A stretch of DNA of 64,000 nt, from the NCBI RefSeq assembly GCF_028858725.1, contig NC_084768.1:5940164-6004163 (forward strand). The letters run 5' to 3'. The notes under the pieces were generated by a model. It did no database searches and was not told where the DNA came from. It saw only the letters and a program-made list of their open reading frames with translations. The DNA is from Colius striatus (taxonomy: Eukaryota > Chordata > Aves > Coliiformes > Coliidae). Both the position numbers and the translations under genes were made by a program. Shown one piece after another: positions 25,169 through 37,788 of the stretch (the first letter of the stretch is position 1; every line of letters starts with the position of its first letter).

Positions 25169-26301
25169 GTTTAATGTGAAACTGCATCATGGCATTCTAC
25201 AAGCCTTTTACTTAATATCTCTCTAAAGATCTGTATAGTTGGAGAGAAGTAAAAGAGAGATAACAGTTTACAAATCAGTCTTAAACTTAAATGCATTGGA
25301 CTGAGTAGATTGTATTGGAAAAGAAAAAACTCAAACAAAAATTGCAGCCTTTAACAGGCAATCATGTATCTGAAAGATCTGACATGTTAGTTGTTGGTTG
25401 GGTTTGGTTCTACTGGTTGGAATCATTAAATGTTTATGATAGTATTGAAACGAAAGAGTTGATTGCCTGGCTATAGTGAGAGTGTATATACTTCTTTTCC
25501 TGGGGAGATTTTTTCAGTTCATAGTGATAATTTTCAGCAGTTTCATCTCCTGACGTATGAGGTCTAAGAACTGTCTGGAACTAGTTTCTAAATCTGAACA
25601 CTTCACTGACTTAGAACATGTTAAAATAAGGGTTTAAAGAATTTGAACAGTTCAACTGCATGTGGTACACTGAAAAATTACTTTAAGTATACCTTAATTT
25701 TTAAAGCTTTTGATAAGTGCTGAGCATTAATTCTATAATTGTGGAAGATGCAATTCGAATATTGCTATTAAAACCAGATGGACAATTAAACCACTTTCAG
25801 TATTTTGTCTTAAAAATAGTAAACACAAAATGAACTGTTGCCTAGAAATTGGGAGCAATTGGAAGATTCTGGAGTAACCGTTGTGCACATGTACTAGACA
25901 ACAAGTCTTAGTGCTGACCTTCATAGCTAATGATGGCAAATGGAACATGATCTAGTTGCAAAGTCATCGTCTTCTGTATGTTGTGAGCATCCTAGATGTT
26001 AGTGTAGTGTATATTGCTGTTTAACACTTTTATGATTTCTTATTACTGACTGCCTCAGTGCTTCTCCACACCCAGTCACTGTATTTTGGTGGCTGGGGAG
26101 AGGGTGGAGGAGATTTGTGTTAGGTAGGCACAGAAAGACACAGTTTAAACAAACCAAATAATCACACAGTTTATAAGCATTTGGGAGGGAAAAGCAGAAT
26201 GCATTATAAGCTTTGCCTCTTCTAGAAATGTAACAATTTCATAAATTATAGTGGTGGAATGGGCTCTTATGCCATCCTTAATACTTGCAAAACTGGATGG
26301 A

Positions 26302-26307
26302 AATAAA
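26302..26307 (+). promoter_or_regulatory. Candidate proximal poly(A) signal of LRRC8B
   Basis: Canonical AATAAA about 1.1 kb past the stop codon, followed within 45 nt by a TG/T-rich stretch (ctgctgtgcgctgttttatt) suitable as a downstream element. Confidence 0.4.
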
Positions 26308-27954
26308 ATGGTTTCTGACTTCATTATTCTGCTGTGCGCTGTTTTATTGTATTTCTTCAAGTCTGAACTCCCATGATGTTTATCATGTTTCCTAAATAAG
26401 TTATGCCTCTGGGGAAAATGAGCATGCTTTCCAAAGACTGGTTTTGGGAACTTGAAAACTTTTCATATCGTATTAAAATGGATCTCAGTTATGGGTTAAA
26501 TAGATGAGGTAAACTCTGCTCTTAATAATAGTGTGTTCATCAAGTGTGCTAACTATGCATTCCAGTTTGTAATAACAAATCATCACAGATAAACCAGTTT
26601 TAGTACTAGATTACTTTTAGTCATCTCTTGCTTCCCTTTCAGGACTGTCTTTGTTGAGAGTAAGGTTTTAATTTTTAATGAAAATGCTAAAACCAAGACT
26701 GATCAACATGGTAATACCAACATGTCTCTACAGTAGTATTGCAAGAGGTGCAGGTCTAATAATTGTACTGGTGTCATTCCAAAGACATTTGAAGCTAGAG
26801 CATTTTTCTCAGGGAACCAAAATGTGGTGAAACTACTACTTTTTATGTAGTTCTAGTAGTACTTGGTGTAAACTGATTTGCTGTGTTTATGTGCAGACCA
26901 GTGCTGCTGGAACAGTCATTCAAAGTGTCTGTATATAGCTCTTCCAAACTCTTCCAGCTAGTTTTGAGTTGTGTAATAGTTAGTGGGAGCTGACATGATT
27001 CACAAACAGACCTAGTTGTGGTGGATATGATTAAACCAGAGTAAACTTGCACCCCTGCAGCAAAAGTTTTGTTATAATTGCAATAGGTCTGTCAAGACTT
27101 CGTAAATGAGCATTGAAGAACACTTCAAGCCAGAAGCTGACACGTGACACTTGCAGTCTAGTAATTTTAAGAAAGCTTAAGCAAACATTTTCTTTAAAAG
27201 CTTCTTTCTAAACTGGAAAGCTGTGTTGAAAAAGTTAAATAAGCAAGTAACTGGCTTGGCCAGGAACTTCAGCTTTTTAACAGTGCATCTGTCCTCTTCC
27301 ATAATCATCACAAATGGTGGAGGCAAACAATTAAATGTGTACTTTATGCTGGTTCTCTCAGAGTGAAATAATAGAAGTAACTTGGAGAAAGGTACTTAAT
27401 TTCTAAAATGTGTAACCTCACACTAAGAAATGCATAAGAATACAAATGCTGGTTTATAGGTTAAATGAGTTACATTTTTTGCAGATTAGAATGGGTTTTT
27501 TTACTCTACATCCCCTCCAGAGGGTTGATTTTTACTTTTTTTCACTGAATGTTTGAGATTTTATAAAACATCCAGACAAAAGCCAGAGATTTTAAAGGCT
27601 AGAATCTCTAGCCTTCCTTTCAAATAAAAGTGTGCCTTTATTCTCCATTTTGTACCATGAAACCTAATCCTAGTGCTTAGAATTGAGGGTGGAGACAAAT
27701 GTAACTCTGAATTTCTTGAATTCACTTCAGCCATGACCTTAATACTCACTATTGCTTCAAAATGAGCAGATTTTCAGGGAATTGATTTATGACTCCACTG
27801 TCCTAAACTTTGTACAATAAGTATTGTTGCTGTTGAGTCTTTGTATGAAACAATCAATTCTAATCAAAAAAAGGTTTCTGAGCTTGTTTCCGTGTTGTAT
27901 TGTGCTTCAGACCTTTGTATTGTGACCTTCCAGATCGTGAACATTTTTGGAAAC

Positions 27955-27960
27955 ATTAAA
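27955..27960 (+). promoter_or_regulatory. Candidate distal poly(A) signal of LRRC8B
   Basis: The common variant ATTAAA, followed by a T-rich downstream region (gttctttattttcc, from about 27988). It lies at the end of a T-rich stretch resembling a vertebrate 3' UTR end. Confidence 0.4.
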
Positions 27961-30900
27961 TGTTTTTGCATTACAATTCTATGAACTGTTCTTTATTTTC
28001 CATATGAGATGTTGCTCACAAATCTGCTCCCTGACAGCTATCTGTGCTTATGTGCTAGCAGGTGTACCTTCCACGGGAAAGTGGAGCAGATAATGAACAG
28101 CGGTGGGAAATTAATACCATGGTCTGTATCAAAGCAGTTCCAATGTTCTGTGCTGGGAGAGAAGCTCTAATGCTGATTAGAACTAAGCTTTCAGTCTTAA
28201 TTGTTGTTAAAACACCTTTTCCAAGTCCTCCTACTTCAATTTTTGTGAGCTGGGTAAATATCAAATGCAGCCTGGAATTGTACTGGGAGAAGTGGTCTCT
28301 TCTTAGCTCTGCACACATAGCTGTCATGCAGCTAAACTGCCCAAAATAATGCTGCTTATAGTAAATCATCAGTATGTTGCAAGAATTGTACATTGTGTTA
28401 TTTCAAGAGATGTGCGTGGAATAGTGCCTGATTGCTTTTTGTGGGAACCTGGGTTTGGCTTCAGGTTTTGAAGGTATGGAAAACCCCAGCATGCAAGTGG
28501 TGCTGTATGCTCACATGCTACCTCCTTATTAAAAATAAGAACCATTCTAGCAAGTTTTATGGAACTGTGGCCCTTCTTGGAGATGAAATGAAATAACTAA
28601 TAAATGTCAATATTGAGGTAATATTGTTAGTAAGATAAGGCAGGTTATTCTTCAAGCTGTTGTTCCATGCTGCTGTGGATCAATGTGGTTTGTTCTCATG
28701 GCAACTTATTGTTGTTCTAATGATTTTTTTTTTTTAACCAGTAGATTTACATCATGCTAACAAACTTCCGTGGTATGTAGTCTTTTCAAGAATATGACCC
28801 AAAGTTCCTTCTGTAATCACTTATTAGAAGTGACTCTTTCCCTCTTCCCTTTCCATGTCATCAAGTGCTGGGATTACAGAGAGCAATACAGAAGCAACTG
28901 GTAAATTCTGCTAGCAAATACATGGATGCAAATCTTGAAAGCTGGAAGCAACGCATGTCATCCTATGGATTATGTATACTGAGGATTTTACAGAGCTTTG
29001 GGTATTTCTGGAGATCAGGAACTGATCAAGCTTTCATGCTTTATTTGGCCTTATTGGGAGGGGAGAGTCCCTCAGATGTGCAAGTGTAGTAATGCATTTC
29101 CCAGAGAGAGTAAAGAGACTGCAGTTTATGTGCTGTAATGATGGAGCTGACAACTAATGTAGGCTGTGGCAACAGAGGAGGAATTGTAGTTAATTGATTG
29201 GAAAGAGCAAGCAGTGATAGTGGAGTCCTGCATGCTTGTAGGATAGAGCAATGTCTTAGGAATTCCTGTGTCTGGAGAAGTAGCCATCGTGGCATTAAGT
29301 GAAGAGTTTATCTTACTCCTTTAATGCTAGGACACGTAGGTGATGGGAGGAGGCTGTAGCAACCCACTCCAAAAAAAGGGTTTAATACTCAGTCTAGTAT
29401 GTTTAGTAAATGAACCATTACATCTTTGTTTCGTTGCTCTCTCATGTTCTTCCATTTATGTGGATATCTGTTCTCTCTTTGTCCAACTTATAATAATTTA
29501 TAATCTATTTTACTGTTTTACTCAACTGTACTCTTTGCTTGGCAGGAGTTGGCTAAAAGTCTTTCAGGTGGTATGGATGTGCAAGCCATATGCATTTAAC
29601 ACTTTGAGAGGTGGAGAGGATGAAAATTAGTCTACCTATACAGAGAGGGGAAAAGAATACTCAAAGTAACAGGGGAGATGTCTGGGAGATCATTATTACT
29701 ACTTAGCCCAGCAAGGCTATTGGGAAGTATTACTTGCTAGTAGGCACTTGTGACAGTGTAGTACTTAACACAGTGAGGTATTACTTTACAGTGCCTGTGA
29801 GCATGCTGCTGAACAGGTAAATTCATTATTGGCTATTGCTTTTTTCCTCTTACAAAGATGTTATTTATAAATCTACTGCTGTTATTTCTAAAACTTATAA
29901 AACTCTGAATAAAACTTATTTCCCCTCCCTCATACTTTTCTATGTGCTGCAGAACCAATGCTCTTGTTAAAAGGTGTTGCAGAGCAACTAACGTGATTAG
30001 TATTTGAAGTGTGCAAAGATGAAAACTGTAATGGGAAGTATGTAGAAATAGCAGTCACTGCTGTCTTACTGGCATTGCAAGTCAACAATCTCACACATCA
30101 GAGTTAAAACTTTAGTATATGGATGGTAAGGGAGAAAGGAGGAACATAGCTCACTACTCTTCATTGAAAAATAACCTGCAAGTAAATAGTGAATGGACTG
30201 AGTATTTTAAATCAGTCTTGCTCAGTAGCAAAAGTGCATAAAATTGTGCATGAAACAGTTTAATTCCTCTGCATCAGCATGAGGGGAGGTCCCAGTCCTT
30301 TGGCCCTGTGGTCTGACTGCATCAATGTTTTGGCTTTTGCTGGACCTTATGCTGAGATGATTCAATGTAAAAATTTGGCAAAACACTACTACTACTTAGT
30401 ACTTAATGTACTAGTCCTCTGCTGGTTTAACAAGCTAAATTAGTTTCGATATGATCTGCCATGTACCAAAGTCAGCAGGAGAACAGGACAAAGATCAGTA
30501 CCTCTTAGGGTGCAACTTGGCATTTGCTTGCCAAGTAATTATCCTTGGCTGCTGCTGCTTTTTTTTATAGTACATTATTACACCAGATAGTCACGACTTC
30601 TTCACATGGGCTATAATATGTATGTATGTAGCTACATGTATGCACATACACAGCTATTGGATGCAGATATGATATTCAGCAGGTTCAGGATGCAGTGGAA
30701 TACTAAATATGTTTCTCTAAAATAAGGTAGTCATGAAGTGGAAAGTGTAAGACTAGAAATAATAAAAAACCTCTCTTCAAGAGTTAGTAAGTAGTGTCTT
30801 GAACTGATCTTACTGGATAACATGTGCTTAGTTACCTTGGCTCCTGAAAATTTAGGAGTAGTAAGGAAACTAACCAGACTTTGAAGATGTGTCACCCATG

Positions 30901-32398
30901 ATAATGGGTGTCTATGTGGGCTCGTTAGTGATCTCATTAATCTTTAACATTGTCAGCTTTCTTCAGGTTGCCTATGTTTTATCTGGAGTAATGATCTGAT
31001 TATGGAGCAGTGATAGCAGTTTCTGTGCTCCTTTGAGGATTTTCTGCTACTGAGGGATGATTCAGGTTCTGCAGCAGCAGCTGCTGAACTGTTGTATTTT
31101 AATCTATGTTAAGGTAACTCAAAGATGGGAAACTGCTATGGCAGGAGCTAGTACAACTGTTGTAGAGCAAGCCATTTTCACTCCTCAGTCAGTTCCTCAC
31201 ACTTGACTGATGTGAGGTACTAGATACTGCTGAATTAATGCAGTCTGTCTCATTCTAGAAAACTCAAGAAGTAACTTGAGGGCTGGGCAGGGACTGATTC
31301 TGTAAAGTGCTGAGTTCTTGAGTAACTGCTTAGTCTATGTGCGTGGCTTTCACCCAAAGCCATAGGGAGTTAATGCTATTCAGACCATCCCAAATAACCA
31401 TTTCTATTCTAAAAAATGTCTTGATAAAAGGTGCTTGTAAAACAATTATGTTCTTCTATCAAAAAGTATGCACGAACAAGGAAATGGATAACAGTGTTCT
31501 GTTTTAAAAATTGGCTAGAAACAAGCAACAGTGTCAAGGGAAAGGACATACAAATCTTATTTGATGTAAATCTGCTTTTAGGCCGAGTGTGTGTGGTTTT
31601 GCTAGCCTGAGAGCTAAGGCCATTCATTGGGTTTAACTGACAATATATTCTTTCCTTCACTGGTTCAGAGAAAACTCTGATAAACTTTAGGTACAAAGTC
31701 CTACATTTACTGAGTCTTACTTCTAGCTGTAGTTGCCTGTTTTTCTGGATTTAATAACACTAGCAGCTTATAAAGAGGGATTGGATTTCATTGCTGTAAA
31801 TGTACACAGATACATTAAGAGTATAAACAAAGCTTCATATTCCATAGCAAAGGAGCCTGAAATTCTACATGGAGTTTCTCGTTGCAGTAGGCTACAATAC
31901 ACAGTTACATTATTTATTGTGTTAAGATGGAGGCTTTGAATAAGTTAAGCTCACAATAAAGATTAATAGTTGGTAGAGTAGTACTGCTGGTATTTTGATG
32001 AAAAGCTCTATTTGTTTTATACTGCCCTGCTCTTAGTTCTTAATATATCAAAAATGTTTGTGCTGGAAACGTGCAACTGTTGGTGAGGAGCTGAAGCAGT
32101 GTGCAGATGGGAAAATGGAATATGCACACGAGCTGAATGTTCTTGAGTCAGCAGTGAAGGAGCAAATAGTGCATGACAAGCTGTCTTTTTAAGACTTCAG
32201 GCTTAATCAGTTCAAGATCTCGGTCATTTGCTTCCCTTGAAGTATTGCTCTAGGACCTTGCAGACTTCATGAAAACAGAACTGGAGCAGAGGACTAGTCA
32301 AGGTTTGTGTATTTTTCTTCCCTGAAAAAAGATGGTGTTTGTTTTTTTTAAAGGAAAACAACCAAGCCATGCTGCTGGGATTAATAAGGCTTTGAGCT

Positions 32399-33263
32399 TA
32401 TCGTGGTTTAGGCCCATCCAGGGACAAAAGACCATGATTAGACTGAAGTACCACAGACTTAAGAACTCCCGAAGGACAGAGAGGGCTTAATTGCCAATTA
32501 TGATCCTGGACAAAACAGACCAGGCTACTCAGCTTGGGGAGGAAACAAAACTTAATTTAATCTGCCTTGAACACAACAAACAGAAATATCCAATGGAAAA
32601 ATAATGCAGGGTAGGATGAATGATGGAAGTGCAACCAGCTCTTTAAGATCACCTTTCCCCCACTTCTCTTTTCCAAGGCTCAGAGCCTCAAACCCAATGT
32701 CATTACTTCTTCCCCCCATAAGCAGTGCTCGAGGGCAGGGAATAGGGGATGCAGTCAGTCCTTTCCTGATGTCTCTTACCACTTCTTCCACTCCTGAGGA
32801 GAAGTGCTCCTGGCCAGCCCTCCCTTGCTCCAGCTTGGGGTCTCCTACACACCGGGCAGCCCTGCACGGGCTGCTGTAACCCCAGCTCATCTCCTCTGGG
32901 ATGGGGTCTAAACTGCTCGCTGTCTCTGACCTGGAGTCTCCAGCTCTCACCCCCTCTGGCACAGGGTCTCTGCTGCTCATCACGGGCTGCAAGGATGTCT
33001 CTGGTCCAGCTTCACTCTGTCTTTTCTTGGCTGCAGGGTCCATGTGGTCACCTGTATCTTGCCCTTCCCTTTCATCTTCCTCCATGTACTTCCAATTCCT
33101 GACCTTAAATAGCAACCACAGAGGCACCAGATTGGGCCAGCTGGGCCGGAGGTGGGTCCAAACCTCAGAGCTGGGGCAAAGTCTGAGAACTATTTACAGG
33201 GCCTGCACTGCAGCCCCTTCCTCCTGTTACCAAGCAAAAACGGCTCCTCACAAAACCATGGCA
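32399..33263 (-). mobile_element. Second solo LTR with 5-bp target duplication
   Basis: An 865-bp element between direct repeats GAGCT (32394-32398 and 33264-33268). Its ends, TATCGTGGTTTAGGCCC and CACAAAACCATGGCA on the + strand, are decayed inverted termini of the TG...CA type and resemble those of bird ERVL-like LTRs. TTTAAT near 32557 is ATTAAA on the minus strand, suggesting minus orientation. No internal genes. The long ORFs inside it are chance frames. Confidence 0.75.
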
Positions 33264-36200
33264 GAGCTCCTTGAAGTTGCCAAGTGCCAGCCCCTCTTGC
33301 ATTTTTCAGAAGTTTCTCTCTTCAAGGAAGGCCTTTGTGCCAGTTGATTTCAGCTCTGCCTGTTCTCATTAACTGTCTACTCTTGAGTTTTAATCATAGA
33401 AATAATTGCACAGGGCAAAGGAGTCTGCTGCAGCTTCTAGATGACAGTGCAAGTTATCTCCCTTGTGTCTGGGTAAACATTCTTTTGGCTTCTGTATTTA
33501 GGGCAGGGAGATGTAAAATTGCTGTGGCTTCTGCCTCCCCCAGAGTCCAGCTGTTCATAGAAATACAGCCTGGTATGTAGGAGAACTCATGCTTGTGCTT
33601 GCATGAGAGAGATGGGAGGGGCACAACAGGACCAATTATCTCTGTAGCTGTGCCAGTTTTAATTGTTCATAGGTAGAAACATGACCTATATGGTGGCCAT
33701 ATCCAAGTGTAAAATGTGGAGTAAGAAACACACAGACTGGGAAGCAAACTCAGTAATTCTCTCGAGGCTGTCGCTGCTAGAAAGAACTGAGCTGGCAAAG
33801 AGTGCTGGAAGAAAATACTATTTGGAGCGGAAAGCTTTGGTTGTAGGCCTCAGTGTCTCCCAGCGTCAGCATTTCTGGTTGCATCTGTAGCATTTATTTA
33901 GCCAACAGCTATATTTGTGCTGTCTTTATAGGGTTAAGCCAGTGGCTGCTTTGACAGTTACAGAAGTCCATAGGTAAGTGAGGAGGAAGTAGCACTTCCT
34001 CATCTGAAGTAACATGCTAAAATATCAGGGAGTTGTTTTAGTGTAAGCTGTCTCTACTGGCACTGAATCAAATTGCCAGTGAAGCATGGGAATGCATCCT
34101 GCACAGCCCGGGTCCTGACACGTTTCAATACGCCAAGTAATGTCTTTGCCTTTCGCTCCCAAAATGATGCTTGTCCTGAGGACATCTCCAGTTGAGAGCA
34201 TATACACTGAGCAATGCCAACAAAAGGATTGCAGTGAGTTAGGAACAGCTACACAAATGTGTGAGGTATGCAGATGTGATTAGTAAAAATGAAGATACTT
34301 GAGGAAGTGTTCAGAAATAATCAGCTATACCCAGACAGCTAAACCAAGCGTTTGCAGAGAACACTTACCTTGTGCTACTCTCCTTGCTATTTGGATTTTC
34401 ATGTTATTTTTTTAAATCTCCTATTTAAATGCCAGTCTATTTCTGCTTTTAAATGCTCTGATGCCCCTACGAAAGGCATTTCTAATGTAAAAATCTCCCT
34501 CCCACCCACGGGGAGCCTCAGGCATGTTTTACTTTTCACCTCCCCCTGCCGGTGCTATTGCATAAGCAGACGAGTACTGTAACATGACTTCAGGTATGGA
34601 CAATTTCTTTGAAAAGACAGTTTAGAAAATATTGCAATGAATTAAACACAAAGCACAATTTCAGGTGAGTTTGGACGGAAACACATCCATTGCTGTGTGC
34701 AAAGCAAATGCACTGCCCGAGCAGCAAAACAATGAAGTGAATTTCTTATTTTTTTGTATTTGGGTGGGAAAATGTGCATTTTCAATTTGCTTTGTTGCTG
34801 CCAAGGCCTCTTTGACCAGTTTTAAGGCTAATCAGTCCAAGCTGAGAAGTGAGGAGTGGTATTAAGATGGATGTTAAGCTCTATTAGAAAAGTTGTATTA
34901 AATAGAGGAAAAAAATATCATAAAATGGGAAAAGTCTTTTTCCATTGAGAAACAGCTACCATACCTAGTTCTAGAGGGACTATGAATTATGGTAATTTTC
35001 TCCCCACTCCAAATCCATGTCAGGATAGTTACCTGAGAGTGTTCTTTGTGCACTTACTTTTTCTTTTGCTTTCTGCATGGGACAGTATAGTCACTACATC
35101 ACTTGGACTGTGTCACCAGCTTGGAATGTATTCTCAGTCCTGGAGTTGTTTTCTTTCTCTAACCTTTTCCTGAATATCTATTATTTTCTTTATATGCCTT
35201 CGCTGGGAAGTTTTTTTTTCTTCAGTTCTTTTGAATAAGTGGGAAAAGAAGACGCTTGTTATTTTGAATCTGTGGATAAGAACGGAGTGAACTCCCTCTG
35301 GCATCATGTATTGTTTTCTGGGTTTATTCTATGAATGTGCAACATAATGTGATCTACATGATTTTAAAACAAAATTGAGCAAATAGTTTCATTATGTAGA
35401 AAGGGTAAGTTTTAAAATGCAAATATCACAGACTGCCAGTATTTAATTGACTAACAATATTTCCCATTACTAATAATCTGGCAAAACGTTGCAGCTAACG
35501 GGTTGTGTCAGCTCAGAAACAGACAGTGGGTTGGGGTGTTCCTCGGCTGTTTTGCTTATTCACAATGAATCACAATTGTCTCCTCATGCTTCATTTCTGT
35601 GTTTTGAGAAATCAGTTTACTTCATTGATTCCAGCTCAGGTCCCTTCTTAACCAGCTCCTCACCCTCTGATTTTCTGCCGGGGTTATACCATGAAATCTG
35701 CCTCTGTGGGCTGCTTTGTCCAGCCCTTCCACTCCGTCTGGGTGTGTTTTTTCTCTTGAGAAAAAGTACAGCTGTACAGCTCAAGGCATCCATGTACAAT
35801 CATAACGACTTGAAATCTTTCTACTTGCATAATTTAGACTACACAGCAGCCTTTCTGAGGTCTTGGTTTGAGCTGAGGGTTTCTGTTCCATGGAAGGGAT
35901 GTGTAATTACCTCCCTGAGTAGGGTGACTGTTCTCATGTGCCAGCTTTAGTGTAATTTCTGGCTAGCTGTTTCGCTGTGATCTTGCCACCAGGTATCCCC
36001 AGTCTAGTCACTAGAGGTCAACATCATCATCTTCTAATAGAGCACTACCATGTAATTAAAGGATAGTCTTGCTTGTAGCAGTTAATTTCCCCGATTCTGC
36101 CACTGTCCAAGGTTAGGAGAGCAGAAGATACAAAAGAGGAGTTAGTTTCTCACAGTGTGGGCTTTTTAAAAGGTATCAGGAGCAAGAAAAATAAATCTGA

Positions 36201-37711
36201 GGGCGTTTGCCTTTCTGTGCCTGAAGTCAGTTTTGGTGTCTTGGGGAACAATGGCAAAGCCAACAGGGTAGAGTAATGAAAAACACTTTTCTAGAGCATT
36301 GCTGTGTGTCAGAATTGTACATTTTCCTGCTGTCAGTACAACATGCACTCCATCAGCATCATAACTCTTGGTGATCCCTAGGATTCTCCAGATTCAGAAG
36401 CCTTGTCTTTATATTCCTACTGAGAGACGCTTTTTACTGTTTCTAGCTTGGACAAGCATACAGTCTATTTGAAGTCTCTGACAACTGTTCCATGACTGTA
36501 TGGAAGTTAGGAAAACTGAAACAAAGGAGGAAGAGCCTAACACTGCATCATTTCATAAGTAGCTGAAGGAACGATGTCTGGCCTACAGATCAGTGTCCCT
36601 GAAGATTTCCTCATACTTGGGGTATTTAAAAGTGACCTCCCTCTTACAGATTTTTCTGATGTTTAACTTAGTCTTGCAGGCTTTCTCTTGACAGAAACAC
36701 TTACAAGATCTTTTTTCCCCTAGGTAGCCAGTTGTCTATTTGTATGCAGTTTGAAGTAACTCAGTTTAGCTGAGACTTTATTCTCTTGTTAAATTTGTTT
36801 GAGGTAAACCAGCACATTCAGTATTTAGTAGGGGGATAACACAGATTGTATCATTTCTATAATGCTTATTCCTTAGCTCATTTCCTGTGGGAATATGATG
36901 TAAACAGTCTCCACCTTAAGAAATCTGCAGAAGCCATATTTGTTACTATGAATGCAGTATCCTCTGGGCTAAATCTACCACTCTGTGTTTAATGAACTTT
37001 GAAAGAGTTGAAGAAAGCAATGCTTTTAGGAACAGCATGGATCAGAGTTTCAAGAGTGCACCTATATACACCAAATCTTTCAACTTTTGACTTTATTTAC
37101 TAGGTCTAAGATGAACGTGGAAGATGGACCTATACAAAGGCAAGATTACCTGGCTGATCCCGAGTATAATTATCAAGGATAACTGAAAAAGTCCTAGTCA
37201 GGATTTTCATTGTTGTTGCTTATGGATAAAGTTGCTCATAATTTCCTGTGTTTCAGGTCTTCCATAAAATCATAGCACTCATGTCACTTGTAGAACCTGA
37301 GTCAGTCATGTGTTTTTATTTGTTAGACTGGAAGACACAGAAACAGTACTTCACAAACTCTTTTTTAAAGAGGTTTTTTTCCCCATAGGAGTTGTCTGAG
37401 AAGACAGTTGTGCTGTCAGGAGACTTGCCAGGAGAGGGAATGCAGGCTGCCCTCCATTCTGCCTGGTCTGCTGTGCACTGCTGTCTCCTTTCTAGCTAAT
37501 GCAGCTTGACTGCTTCTAAGCTATAAGATAGGCCCCATGGGATGCACCGGGCAGTACTCCCTGTACCCCCAGGTCATTTGGACTAGCTCAGCATCTCTGT
37601 AAAGTGGTGTCATGCTGTGATGTGGAGACTGAAGGCCACACCACTGAGGTGGAGGTAATGGCAAAAGATAGGTGCAAAAGATAGGGTGCAAAAGTTCTGT
37701 TCCTATTTTCT

Positions 37712-37788
37712 GGATTAGTAGTGGACATGGCAGTCCTAGGTTAACAGTTGGACTCATAAAGGTCTTTTCCAGCCTAAACAATCTGTGC
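37712..37788 (+). mobile_element. Short CR1 3' tail
   Basis: Contains gtggacatggcagtcctagg, then ttaacagttggactc and aaaggtcttttccagcctaa, the standard end of the CR1 3' UTR, without an obvious terminal ATTCTATG repeat. Severely 5'-truncated. Confidence 0.75.

Larger units (their letters stand above)
25169..27980 (+). other. LRRC8B: Probable LRRC8B 3' UTR
   Basis: AT-rich sequence without coding potential directly after the LRRC8B stop codon. Two plausible poly(A) signals stand out: AATAAA at 26302-26307, and ATTAAA at 27955-27960 followed about 20-40 nt later by T/GT-rich sequence. The second would give a 2.8-kb 3' UTR. End choice is inference, and both could be used in different tissues. 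Confidence 0.5.

Noticed and set aside
28865-29089. 74-codon + strand ORF with a helix-rich look
   Set aside because: No family recognised, no flanking splice signals or repeats; single short frame in AT-rich DNA.
32552-33127. 191-codon minus-strand ORF and + strand partners
   Set aside because: Inside the second solo LTR; no recognisable protein motif.
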